Origin: Plenodomus lindquistii
Taxonomy: Eukaryota; Ascomycota; Dothideomycetes; Pleosporales; Leptosphaeriaceae
Reading direction: 5' to 3'
Length of the DNA stretch: 64,000 nucleotides
NCBI GenBank assembly: GCA_025504975.1
Contig: JANUWI010000011.1
Location: forward strand, 248,001-312,000
This document shows positions 34,367-45,120 of the stretch, piece after piece. Numbering within the stretch: the stretch's first letter is position 1; every line of letters begins with the position of its first letter. The notes under the pieces were generated by a model. It did not search any database. It saw only the letters and a program-made list of their open reading frames with translations, and was not told the origin of the DNA. The position numbers were made by a program, and so were the translations under genes.

Positions 34367-35296
34367 ATGGCTGATATGGCTTCACGTGTTGCAGCGTTGA
34401 GAGGGCTTCTGCCCGAGTTCGAGTCGGTACTGCATTCCTTCACTTCGTCGGCCGCAAAGTTCCGCGTAGTGCAAACAGTCAACGCGACCACGACGCAGCC
34501 GAAGACTCTGTACATCCTCGATTCATCCTTCAATCCGCCCTCGGTCGCCCACTTGGCTCTCGTCACAAGCGCGTTGAAACAACATGCCTCTTCAGCGCCC
34601 GGTCCATGCCGGCTGTTGCTTCTCTTCAGTACGCATAACGCAGACAAGGCGCCGAGCCCTGCAAGCTTCACGCAGCGCATCGCTCTTATGACCATGTTCG
34701 CCGAAGACGTATCGCGCAGCTTGCAGACTGCGCGTCCGCCCCTAGATGCTGCCGTGTCCAATGTATCCATTGACGTTGGCTTGACCAAGGAGCCGTACTA
34801 CAACGACAAGTCGGCCGCAATAGCAGAGGCTACACCGTCCTTTTACCCATCTAGTCCCAGCCACGTGCATCTTGTGGGCTACGACACCCTCATCCGCTTC
34901 TGCAACCCCAAATACTACCCAAATCACGAGCCACCGCTGTCTGCACTTGAGCCATTCTTCCGTGCCAACCACAAGCTCCGTGTTACCCAGCGGCCCTCGG
35001 ATGCCAGTGACGCATCGTCAGCAGGCTTCGGGACGCTCGAGGAACAGGACGCGTACCTACAGAACCTCAGAGATGGTGGGCTAAAGGATCAGGGCTTTGA
35101 TTCCACGTGGGCACGGAACATCGACATGACGCAGACCGGCGCGGCTGTGGGTGTCAGCTCCACACGCGTTAGGTTAGCTGCGAAGGAGGGTAACTGGGGG
35201 GAGGTCCGCCAACTCTGTACGGAGGGCGTAGCGGCGTGGATTGAGCACCAGCGACTGTATGCAGAAGATCCGTCAGGGCAGAAGATGATGAGTTAA
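34367..35296 (+). CDS. Pof1-like nicotinamide-nucleotide adenylyltransferase family protein
   Basis: Nucleotidyltransferase of the cytidylyltransferase-like fold, close to yeast Pof1 (YCL047C) and the NMN adenylyltransferases. Intronless, 309 residues from ATG 34367, chosen for its context GTCACCATGG; an ATG at 34274 in the same frame is possible. The nucleotide-binding motif appears as LDSSFNPPSVAHLAL, where the usual GSFNPxHxGH is altered: Ala-His at the second His site and Ser-Val at the first. A late block GVSSTRVRLAAKEGNW matches the ISSTxIR motif of the family. HLVGYDTLIRF is the conserved central block. Whether it makes NAD or acts on another nucleotide is unclear. Confidence 0.87.
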   Translation: MADMASRVAALRGLLPEFESVLHSFTSSAAKFRVVQTVNATTTQPKTLYILDSSFNPPSVAHLALVTSALKQHASSAPGPCRLLLLFSTHNADKAPSPASFTQRIALMTMFAEDVSRSLQTARPPLDAAVSNVSIDVGLTKEPYYNDKSAAIAEATPSFYPSSPSHVHLVGYDTLIRFCNPKYYPNHEPPLSALEPFFRANHKLRVTQRPSDASDASSAGFGTLEEQDAYLQNLRDGGLKDQGFDSTWARNIDMTQTGAAVGVSSTRVRLAAKEGNWGEVRQLCTEGVAAWIEHQRLYAEDPSGQKMMS

Positions 35297-35709
35297 GCTA
35301 TGCATCAGTCGCCGGCCTGATAAGAACAGTCATCCCAGGTTAGCTTCGGGGCTGGCTGGGCAGTGCCCACCGTTGGCCACCACGTACTTGTGATGCCGCA
35401 GCGGTGCAGATGCCCACTATCTGGGCAAGCTGGGCAAGTGTGTTCTGGCGACAGGTGTTGGCATGTGGCAGGTGCGTGAGGGTTGGCTCTTGCCCAGTTT
35501 CCAACACAGCAACCCACAACCTCGCTTGACCATTATTTCAAGCTGCCACTCTTGTCCAATTGTGACTGTGCTTTCCCTCACTCTGAAGCACCTGCCGTCG
35601 TCACTTAGAAGATGAGGCGCAGCCTGCACGCCCCATCGTCTCTTCTGTCCCGTTCACGTTGATTTCGCAGCCTCTGCCTCTCTTCTCACCATCCAGACTC
35701 TCGTGAGCC
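35297..35709. other. intergenic, Pof1-like to 1132-residue protein gene
   Basis: 413 bp; nothing recognised. It should hold the promoter and leader of the downstream gene. Confidence 0.5.
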
Positions 35710-38700
35710 ATGGCGTCGAAGCTGTGCTGCACGGCGGAGGAAGAGGGTCGAGACGGCTCACCCGAGCTACCTAATGCACGCGTCAGTCAGGTGACGCCCG
35801 CAAACCGACCCTTGCTACCGAAGGTGGACGGCTCTCCTGCTTCTCGCTTTACGAGTGCGCGCTCTGAGGATCTTCACGAGCTGCGTGAGATATTCGACTG
35901 CGCCCAACACCGCTCTGACGATCGCCCCAAGCCCTCGCCAATACCACGCTCACGCTTTGGCCGGCCCTCCATGCACAGCCTTCGCAGCTTGCACAAGATG
36001 TCGAGCATGCGGTCCATTATCAGGCGGAAGTTCTCTAGAGACGATTCAGGACACGAGCTTGTCAGCCAAAATGGGTTTCCTCGGATGGATGATAAAACCA
36101 TTAGCGAGGAGCCCGGCACCATGGTCAGACAATCGAGAGGCAGGCCGGACGAGCAGCTCAAAATTACCAAGAGCAATCTTCGAAAGGATCTCCTCAGCGA
36201 TAAGAAGCCTGACCAGGGTGGATATGACCCAGACGCGGAGATGCTGGACGACATTGCCAACAGAATCGGCAAGAAGACATCAGGTAAACGGCCTAGCATC
36301 CATAGCATCGATTGGACTCCGTCCACTGGAAGGTAAGATGACAAGCCGCCCTTGGATCAGCCATCAGCTGATGAGATCTAGCAGACCTACGCCCACTTCT
36401 TCTTCTTCCAAGGAAGGAAGCACCTCAGAGATCAAGCGCAATCTTCATCCCTACACTGTGCAGAAACCAGGCCCAGTATCATTCTCGAATCGGTTCAACC
36501 AGGTGTTCAGCACGCCCAATCTCCGGGCAGCTACTCCTGGCGAAAAGGACCGTAGGCTAAGGCGGTCGCACTCGGCTACCTCCATGGGCCTACCAAAGCC
36601 GTCTCCAATCTCGCCACTGAGGCTTCCTAGTCTGTCCAGTCACGATGCTGACGGCGTACCATGGTCCGAGGCCATGCACAGGAGTTTACATCTCTCGCAA
36701 TTTCCAGTTCCACCACGTCACGTGAGCTCGAGCCCGAGACCGACTGAGACAAGGTCAGAAAATTGCCAAGTTAATGTGGCCGCCCAGAGCGATGCCGCTA
36801 TGGCTTTGACTGGTGAGGCTCCGGACTCATTCATAGACCATTCAGCCCACACCGTGGAAATCCATGTGCAGCAGCCAACATCATTAGACAGCCCACGGCC
36901 GTCAACATCAGTTCGGAGCACCGTTCGTGGAAACTCTATACCTTCAACTGCCAAAGAGTTGTCCCTCGGTCCAGGCGATAACGACGAGGATAATCCCCGA
37001 AGTTCTGTACATCTCTACAGCATGCGCATTTCGCATCACCTACGCTCGGGTTCATTACTATCGTGGGATCAGCTCGCCGACACACCTGAGCTCCCCAAAT
37101 TCCCTTCTCTCTTCCGTGAACGTGCTGTCTCAGACCAAAGCCGGCACTCAGACATGCAGAGACAGGCCCTCCGGCACGACCGTCAAACCTCGAGCTCTGG
37201 ATTTACAAGCACCAAAATGCCGAGCAGATGGGGTAAAGTAGTTTCAAGCGATCGAGATGTTCGACCGGACGCGGCATCCTCCCTTTACTCTAGTAGACCC
37301 CAGAGTCCGCCAGAGAGTTTCGGTGGATCCATGGTCAGTCTCCCACAAGGTACAGACCATCGTGCAGAGCACTGTGATTTCAGTGCCTCGCCCTCATATC
37401 ACACCAGGCCGCAAAGTTTAGACTTCCCTCCACCTGCGGATGACGCCGCTCGGACGCCAATTCCGCCATGTGGCCTAGGTGAACCAACTTCTGACCGCAC
37501 AACCAAAGCCGAGAACTCAAGGCCGGCTCCTCTGAACCTTTTGGTACGTAAGAACAGCGTTGCTGACACCAAGACATCCAAATTTCGAGAGGAGTTCAGT
37601 TCATCACCGTCGAAGAGGAGGTTAACACCATCGTCATCGATCGCCAAATTCCTGAGTCCGAAACGGCTTAGTCTACGCAGCCAAAGCGAGGCAAACCTAC
37701 AACCGAACTCTCCCATCATGTTCACAGATGGCCCAGCTGACACGCTACTTGAGCCCGTCGACAAAGAACGCCGTCAATCCCGCTCACTCGTCAGCCTACA
37801 AGCTGAGCAAGAGGCTTTTGGGAAGAGCAAAGGCGCAAACCAAGTATGGGATCGTGCTTTACAGGCTCATCGTGAAGAGAAAGCGTCTATGTTCCTTCAC
37901 CGGGACAAAGAGTTAGTGGTACACAGCAGTCCCTTTCGAGAACGTAGTGGCAGTACCGCACCCCGGCGAAATAGCGCGATCGACGATTTGGATCCGTCCT
38001 TCTCCGTTCCCAGTGGAATTGAGCAATCCTCCAAACCGTTACTTGCATCGAGTATTGAGCGTCGCCGCAGCCCTGATACACACCTAGTCTCCATGTTTCG
38101 TCGCCGTGCCATAGAGGGACGACGCGATATTGACTCCGAATACGACGTGTCGGCCGCTTTCGAGAAGCAGGGCGACACTGCTGAGGTGGTCGGTGCATGG
38201 GGACGTTATCCATCCCATACGCGCCACGACCGCACCTCCTCCGCAGGTAAACTGGACCAAGTTGAAAGTCGTGATTTCGCCTTGGAGGCTGCAATCCGAT
38301 TTGCGTCAGCGAGGAATGATACACATGACGACGACCTTGTTGATCCTGCTGAACATTTACCCTCGCCAGTATTGTTGCCTGGGGAGAAGAAGAGAAAGAA
38401 GAGGATCGGCACTAGTCGCATGACGAAGAGTAATTCGATGACGTTCGGTAAAGCGTTGATGAAGAATTATACGAAGATGTTCCGAAGCCAGAGTACGGAG
38501 TTCCGTCGTCATGGCAGGGGCCATCGCAGCTCCATCGTATCGGGTGGCATATTGGAATTTCCCGAGTTAGAGCTTGTGCCCAACGTTTGGACTGGAACGG
38601 AGAGCCAAAAGGATGTCGAAGATCGAGGCGGACGCGGCAATGACTCGATGGCAACGCTGCGCCCACGCCGCAACTCCTCCGCACCGAATCTTACCGAGCT

Positions 38701-39157
38701 ATCATCTCGTGATGGAGCCAATGATTCGGAACATGCACAAGATCGAGCACGGGTCTGGTCAGTGTACTATGATGACTGTGTGCCGTCGTATCCTCGCGTC
38801 AGTACCGAAGCCGACCGTGACTTCCGAAACCATGCGCTACCAATGCGGCGAAGCATAGGCGACGGATGTATGCCCAGACACTCCAACACATTCCCATACC
38901 AAGGGCCCAAGCATTCGCGGCACCCAAGCCAGTTGAGTCGCATGAGTACTGGTAGTCTTCAGAGCGGACGACCGAGCTTCAGATTGACTGGCGACGATGG
39001 TGGAGCCCGGGACGATCAGAGCATGGCAAGCGTGAGACGTAGCACAATGGATCTCATCTCCAAGTTCAAGGAACAAGAGGCTTCGGAACACGAGCGCGCG
39101 CTTGCGCTCACAAGATCTGGATCTGGCCGGGGGGCGCATGGTATCAGGGCACTGTGA
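35710..39157 (+). CDS. large disordered basic protein, function unknown
   Basis: Model: join(35710..36332, 36382..39157), one 49-nt intron, 1132 residues. The start has a good context (GAGCCATGGCG). The acceptor is a TAGCAG tandem, so a form one residue shorter (intron ending at 36384) is equally in frame. I recognise no enzyme domain, signal peptide or membrane segment. The protein is Ser/Arg/Pro-rich with basic patches (RSIIRRKFSRD near residue 100, KKRKKRIGTSRMTKSN near 880) and several basophilic kinase-type sites: RRNSA, RRNSS, RRSHS, MRRSIG and VRRSTM. The block GKALMKNYTKMFRSQSTEF looks the most structured and may be the conserved core. Probably a phosphoregulated cytoskeletal or polarity protein, but that is a guess. 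Confidence 0.75.
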
Positions 39158-39703
39158 TGGCCGATACGCTGATGTGTCACGTAGGTATGATAGAGAGGTA
39201 TGTGCTATTACGGTCAAGACCAACTATCATCGCTCTGAATTGAACATGTATGCATGAATGCGGCACTTTACGCAAAACGCACTGAATAACTACATTATTT
39301 TCTGCTGTTGTAATAAGCGAGTATCATACTCAAAGTGTTTCAGTATGTTGCTGCGATCACTGGTGACGTAGATGTCCAGGACTACCTAGTAACGTCTAAA
39401 TACTCTCTGCGATCTGCGAAGCGCTCAGCGACAAGACCACCAATACTAAGAAAAGAGTGAAGTATTTGTCATGCTATCAAGTCTCAGTTCTTGGATGGCT
39501 CATGGCAAAGCAAGGGGACTACATTGCGATTTTCGTATAAGTATCTTCGATGATCTATAGCGAGGCTAAGAACTACCCTTGCTCTACCCTGGGTCGTGCT
39601 TTGATATCCCTCCTTGAAACGAGCAGACCGCGATCCTCAAGGACTAATTCTAACTTGGGACTACCTCTATGGTCAGATTTGATACAATGAAGGGAAAGGC
39701 AAG
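39158..39703. other. intergenic between convergent genes
   Basis: 546 bp, mildly A+T-rich; no gene seen. Confidence 0.45.
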
Positions 39704-40094
39704 TTACTGCAGAATGGCTTTCATACTTTCGTTGTTGTTGTAACAAGGGGTACGGCCTTGCGCAGTGATGATCCCAACGCAGGAGAATTTCCCTCCAGCA
39801 TTGCATTTTTTAGGCGTATTCTCACCGTGCTGGAGCAGACGTGAAGCACCTGAGCAGACGGCAGTGCAGTCTGACGTATCGCCAGTCTGGGCGTTCTTTG
39901 GATCCAGATACATATCAGCCAACGAGTACGAGTAAAGGCAAGGGGGTGGGATCTAGGCAACTCACCGCGCCGTACACGCAACAGTGTGATCCGTCACTGA
40001 ACGAACATTGGCATTGCCGTGAGCCGCTACAGCCAGCAGCCTCGCCGATTGCGGCAACGCCGAGGACGACGAGAAGAGTAGTAAGGAGCTTCAT
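39704..40094 (-). CDS. small secreted cysteine-rich protein A (10 Cys)
   Basis: Model: complement(join(39704..39895, 39966..40094)), one 70-nt intron (GTGAGT .. CCAAAG), 106 residues. Signal peptide MKLLTTLLVVLGVAAIGEAA, then a mature part of about 86 residues with ten Cys at 22, 28, 30, 38, 39, 53, 57, 74, 82 and 94. Core motifs: CQCSFSDGSHCCV, then C..VC, then CNAGGKFSCV. The intron sits just after the CCVYGA end of the first motif. A paralogue on the opposite strand at 42474-42782 shares motif order and intron position. No known family is recognised. Size, secretion signal and Cys density fit an apoplastic effector candidate or an antimicrobial-type protein; that is inference. Confidence 0.8.
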
Positions 40095-42473
40095 ATTGAT
40101 GATAAAGAATTTCCAAGATTCAAGGATCGAGGATCGTGCGTTGGTTGTATTGACGCTGAGTTGTCGGGAAGGTTATGAGGTGTGAAGAGTGAAGAGTGAC
40201 GTTTGTCTGTCTGTCTCTGCCCCTACTCTTTGTACGGGCCCTCGGAATTGACATTTGCTCGACACCGGACATCACGACTCTGCTATTATGGTCCATGTAA
40301 TAGATGCTACCAAAACTTTCCTGTATCTGGTTTAGCTTTGAGGCGACGAGTGTTCGCTTAGGGCACTGAGTCGTTGAGGTGCCCATTGTCCACAGGCACA
40401 CTTTCCAAAAGTTTGTAGCGACAGTTAGTGAGATTATCCTTGACTAGCCTTAATCGTGTTATCTTCCGGTATATTTTTGGGCCTGACCTCGCCTAGTCAG
40501 CATCACTGCCCACACTACCATCTGTGAAGGAGGCTGAGCTAGTGTCCACTTCACGTCTGGCCGACCATTACCCCAGGGCATCAATGTCGCATCTGCACCA
40601 AAAATGCTCCCTTCACGTTTTCGGGCAGCTTATCTGAGTCTAATCCCAAAGAGCGCATCTCCACATAGGTCGTTACTATGAGACATCGCGTACTTCTAAT
40701 GGTAACGGTGAAAGTACTGATCAGATCAACCAGCTTTAACTTCCACCAGAACTCCGTTGCTTCTGCTAGAAGATTGCCTCTAAAGATCGCCAGATGTGAT
40801 CAAGAACCAGCCATACTACGTAGAAGCGTTGAGGGGCCTTTGGTCACTACTCGTACTACCATGGATCGCTCCGGTCGTTCAAGATCTTCATGTCTGCCGT
40901 GCCACATCTTTTAGACAGAGAATCCGGATCTTAGACAGCTGGACAAAGTCTCCGCAACAACAGTGGCTACTCCGATCACTGGCCAAGGGGTTGCGATGAA
41001 ACCAGTACTCGTACTGAATTGGGTTTTGCTTCCGGCCAAGGCATGCTGGCTTGATTCAGACAATGGTGCGCTGACCGCCACCCCCAGCCTCATTTTGCCG
41101 CCGATCTGAGCGTGTCTGGTCTTACTTCCAAAATTGGGTATCTACACTGCAAGTCCATACGTCTGACCAAGCTTCAGCTTTGCTTTAGCTTTGCTTAGCG
41201 TAACTTCTTTAACTGACTCATGGTCCATGTCAATGTGCATGGATGGTGTTTGAGTAACGTCGTCAGCGAATCCTTCGTCAATGGCTCGACCATATGCCAT
41301 CGATGTGACTCCACTTTCAGTAAGTTTATCCAAGCAAACCCCTTAGAATGCTGCATGTGCCTCCTCATTTGCAAAGGATTGACTTGTTGCGGTGGTCATT
41401 ACACCGCTCCTCGGTGTCCACATATATCTATCAAACGAGTATCCTTTTCGAAATTGAGGGCCCCAACTGCAGGTTACGCGCCGACCTGGCCTACCACTAG
41501 AGAGAGATTTCATGGAAATGCATGCTCCTTGGGCTGACCGTTGGAGCCCTTATCTTCATGTTCTTTGCTTCTCACATTGCAATTTCGGCAGCGGAACTAA
41601 GATCACGACTTGTGAACAAGAACTGGGTGTTGACAATAGGCTAATCGCTCTTGTGATGGATTGGTGAACATCATGCCCATCGGTGCACCGTCTGTGGAGG
41701 CAAATTGTCGCGTGAAGATCGAGGACTCAAGAAGAGGCGTTATATGTAGACCGCTTTGCAGTTTGTACGCACGGGCGATGCGATTCAAGAAGGTTCGAGA
41801 GGAGAGGATCGTTCCGTGACACACGTCACAGCAGGAGATGCTACCATTCTCGGCTTTCTTTACTACATTGCCCTTTCTACAGCGCCCATCCTGATAGGCA
41901 TTGTATTACATCATCGGCATAATGCCCCGTACAGTACGGAGCGTTCCACAGAGCTTGACAACGATTCAGTCTGGCTCATTCGCAAATTGTCGTGACCAGA
42001 TGTAGAATTGTGGATACACGTGGTGACATGCGTAGCTCTAAGACTACAGGCCAAGAGTGTGGATATGCATACGATACGGCCCGAGTGATCGACCTGGATT
42101 GTGATCCTATTGATCTCCACTGTAACGTAAGTAGTTTAGTGAAGGAGGGTGCCGTCCGGAAACGGGCATAGGGAGTAATACCGAGGGGTGTGCTCTCGTT
42201 CCCAGCGAGATCAGTCCTAACTATCCACTGAAGCCAGGTACTCTTTGGCACGTTGATTCTGTGCGGCTGCTTAGGTATCAGACGAGGTACCAACGGACCC
42301 GCATAGCAACGTAAGACCATTAGCGTTCAAACTTCTTCTTTGAGATATCACATATCTCGTCAGGGCTCAGATTTACACGTCACCTGCGATACCCTTTCTA
42401 CAACTACTTATTCACGGTCCAAAAGTTATTCAAATCGCCTTATCTAGCCCTCACTTCTATTGTCATTGCTAAG
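40095..42473. other. gene-poor spacer between the two small secreted genes
   Basis: About 2.4 kb. Only short, motif-free open frames on both strands. It is the shared upstream region of the two divergent cysteine-rich genes. No transposase, reverse transcriptase or terminal repeat seen. Confidence 0.5.
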
Positions 42474-42782
42474 ATGGCCCGCTTCTCTGTCGTTACGCTT
42501 CTTATTACCCTTGTTGTCGGGATCCAGGCCGATGCATTGTGCCAATGCCTATACTCTGATGGTTCGCATTGTTGCGTTCAGGTGAGTCACCCCATGCATT
42601 CTAGAAATGAAGGGCTTACCAAGTTTCACCTGCAGGAAAATAACTTCAAGGGCAACGATGAGGGTTGCGTAGACGTTTGTACGAACGCGGTCTCCCTCGC
42701 TTCGCGACAACGATGCAACGCTGGTGGGAAGCACTCCTCGGTCAGCTTGTTCACCGGCCTGAACCGAGTTGCATGCAAGTAG
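42474..42782 (+). CDS. small secreted cysteine-rich protein B (8 Cys)
   Basis: Model: join(42474..42581, 42636..42782), one 54-nt intron (GTGAGT .. CTGCAG) that is in frame and stop-free, 84 residues when spliced. Signal peptide MARFSVVTLLITLVVGIQADA (cut near residue 20). Mature part of about 64 residues with eight Cys at 23, 25, 33, 34, 47, 51, 63 and 83. It shares CQC..SDGSHCCV, C..VC and CNAGGK with protein A, and the intron lies at the matching place after CCVQ. Compared with A it lacks the first Cys and the Cys of KFSC (here KHSS). Retaining the intron would insert 18 residues, so splicing is supported by alignment to A. Function unknown; effector candidate. Confidence 0.8.
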   Translation: MARFSVVTLLITLVVGIQADALCQCLYSDGSHCCVQVSHPMHSRNEGLTKFHLQENNFKGNDEGCVDVCTNAVSLASRQRCNAGGKHSSVSLFTGLNRVACK

Positions 42783-43221
42783 AAATCGAGGCAAGTTATC
42801 TACGCCTTACACAATTTACATTCTAACAGAACGCCGTAGCGTCGCACGGGGATTGTAAAAAATATCATCAAAAGCCAATTTCATCTTAGCGCAAGTTTTA
42901 CAGTGCAGCATAATTCAATATCACATCCTACTACGATTTGCTGTAGCCGACACAGCACACGAAGCAGTCTACTAAACGTGATTAGATTACATGCGTAGTC
43001 TTTAGAAGCAGTAAAGATAATATTATATCAAACTTTAGTGCCCTTGTTGTCTTCCTGCTGCTGTATAGGCTTAAGCGTTATGCTATCAATGCAGGATAGG
43101 GACACAATAGAAACGAGCTCTCTCGTAAGGTGCAAGATCAGGGGAAAGAACATCTTGTGGTCTGACTGGCCTCCTCAATAAATTCAATTAATCTCGACTA
43201 TGTACTCTGGGTTTGACATGA
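42783..43221. other. A+T-rich intergenic region
   Basis: 439 bp between convergent 3' ends, A+T-rich around 42830-43060; nothing recognised. Confidence 0.45.
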
Positions 43222-45120
43222 CTAATACACTTTTGCTAGCTTGCTACGGGCGCGAAGCTTGTGGCCGTATTTGAACATGACGAAAGGAATTAGGCTCAAG
43301 AAGGTGCCAAGCACCGCCAGGATCAAGCCAGCGTACTGACTGCCGACGTTATGAAAGAAAGCAGATGCGAACAGCGGAGTGACAGCGCCTAAAGTATTCC
43401 GCATCAGACCCTGACCAGCAATGGCCGATGATGAAGCCTCGCCGTAGCAGTCTGCTGTGTACGAGTAGGTGCTCTCAAAAACAAAGAATATGCCAAAAGC
43501 AATTGGTGCCAACCCAATGACTGGACCGACCCAGGAGAGGTAGCCATACTGGGTGAAAGAGTAGATGAACAGCCCGATAGGTAACCAGACAGCACCGAAC
43601 ATGGCTCCGTATAGTCGATGTTCTGGCACGATACTGACGTCAGGATCTGCCTGAAGCTGATTGTACTTGCGCATCTGAAGGTGATGCGCAGCCCAACCTA
43701 GAAAAGTCCCAACCGCGAGAGAGATGTAGGGAAGTCCAGCAACGCCCTCGGACCAGCCGCGCTTCTCCATGAAGGTAATTGGGATGACGGAGAGGAAGAG
43801 GAAAACAACAGCCCAACAGAATGCGATCCATAAGCCAAAGGCGAAGACGACGGGCTCTGTAACCAGCATACGGACCGCCTTAACGGATGAAGCCTTCAAC
43901 ATAGACTTGATATCAGGCGTGTAGATGTCATCCTCAGCAACATAGCGTTCATCGCCCGTAACCTTGCGGAGTTCTTTGGCGCGCTTGTGTAGCCTGGCTC
44001 CGCCGCGAGTCTCGGGAAAGAACAAGAAGATTGCAATTAGGAGCGGTACGTTTGCCAGACCCTGTATACCTTGGATCCAGCGCCAGCCAATGGACTGGTC
44101 GATGAAACCTGCGTAGATGGGAGCTGCAACAGTACCGAAAATCGCAACGAAGCTGAACATGGCCATAGGTCGGCCGCGCTTGTGAGGCTCATACATGTCG
44201 TCGAATGTCCCACCAACTAAGATGGTACCGACACACCCAAACAACCCAAGTAGTAAACGAAGACCGATTATGGTAGAGATGTCCTTCGCGAGGGCCAAAC
44301 CAATGAATATCAAACTGAAACACAAGAACGCGCTGGAGTACACGATCTTACGCCCGACCAACTCGCAAAAGGGGGCCAATATCATTGGAGCGATGGCGCA
44401 CGAGAAGTTGAAGGTGAAGAGACCCAGTTGACCCATGATGGTGGGGACGCCAAAATCCGCGCACATGCTGTTGATGCCAGAACTGTACGCCGTTGTTGCC
44501 AGCCCAATGAACAGGGTCATCAAGTTCAGCATGGTGGTTATGCTTCGCTTATACCACGGGTTCCAGTTGAAGGGATTTTCCTTATCGCCCGTAGCGAATG
44601 TCAACACAATGTATTCCTTGTCTTCATGGTTGACCATCTCCGTGAGTGTCAGCGGCATGTCGCACTCCACTGTCTTGATCGGGCCGCAGTCGGAGTCGAT
44701 CTCTTCAGTATCGGCGGTGATGTACTTGCCGCCTGCGACTCGTCCTATCATCGCTTCGCCCTTCTCGTTACGCACAATCTCCGAGTTCATTGATGTGCGT
44801 TCTGTTTCGGGTTCTGGTTTATCCTCGAGTCTGCTGTTCACCCTGGACAGAAAACCTGGCGTTCCAGGGGCACTGTTCGGAGCGGTATTGGCTGCAGTGT
44901 TGGCTGCAGTGGCTGCCGCAGTGTGTGCTGCCGTTGTGCCCGCGATTGTTGCAGCAATGGAGCCATTTCGAGGAGTGACGATCGACCCGTTGCGAGGAGT
45001 GACGGGATTGCTGTTTGGCGCGCTGCGGGCGCCTCTGTAGGTCGAGTTGGCTCTTGATGCTGCCAGAGACCCGGGTCTGGAGGGGTGGGTATGGAAAGAT
45101 GGTCCGTAGTATCCCGACAT
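43222..45120 (-). CDS. MFS transporter, DHA1 drug:H+ antiporter type
   Basis: Intronless, 632 residues. A long N-terminal cytosolic region (about 190 residues) holds two copies of TPRNGSI and an Ala/Thr/Asn repeat stretch. The transporter body starts after ENPFNWNPWYKRS, the usual fungal DHA1 lead-in, and has about twelve hydrophobic segments. Conserved blocks are GRKIVYSSAFLCFSL in loop 2-3, LLLGLFGCVGTILVGGTFDDMYEPHKRG in TM4 to loop 4-5, and FFPETRGGARLHKRAKELRK in the central loop. The C-terminus (YSYTADCYGEASSSAIAGQGLMRN) is typical. Such carriers export drugs, polyamines or secondary metabolites; the substrate is unknown. It lies 1.3 kb from a secreted FAD oxidase gene in the accessory stretch, which makes export of a small metabolite plausible but unproven. 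Confidence 0.93.
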   Translation of the reverse strand: MSGYYGPSFHTHPSRPGSLAASRANSTYRGARSAPNSNPVTPRNGSIVTPRNGSIAATIAGTTAAHTAAATAANTAANTAPNSAPGTPGFLSRVNSRLEDKPEPETERTSMNSEIVRNEKGEAMIGRVAGGKYITADTEEIDSDCGPIKTVECDMPLTLTEMVNHEDKEYIVLTFATGDKENPFNWNPWYKRSITTMLNLMTLFIGLATTAYSSGINSMCADFGVPTIMGQLGLFTFNFSCAIAPMILAPFCELVGRKIVYSSAFLCFSLIFIGLALAKDISTIIGLRLLLGLFGCVGTILVGGTFDDMYEPHKRGRPMAMFSFVAIFGTVAAPIYAGFIDQSIGWRWIQGIQGLANVPLLIAIFLFFPETRGGARLHKRAKELRKVTGDERYVAEDDIYTPDIKSMLKASSVKAVRMLVTEPVVFAFGLWIAFCWAVVFLFLSVIPITFMEKRGWSEGVAGLPYISLAVGTFLGWAAHHLQMRKYNQLQADPDVSIVPEHRLYGAMFGAVWLPIGLFIYSFTQYGYLSWVGPVIGLAPIAFGIFFVFESTYSYTADCYGEASSSAIAGQGLMRNTLGAVTPLFASAFFHNVGSQYAGLILAVLGTFLSLIPFVMFKYGHKLRARSKLAKVY

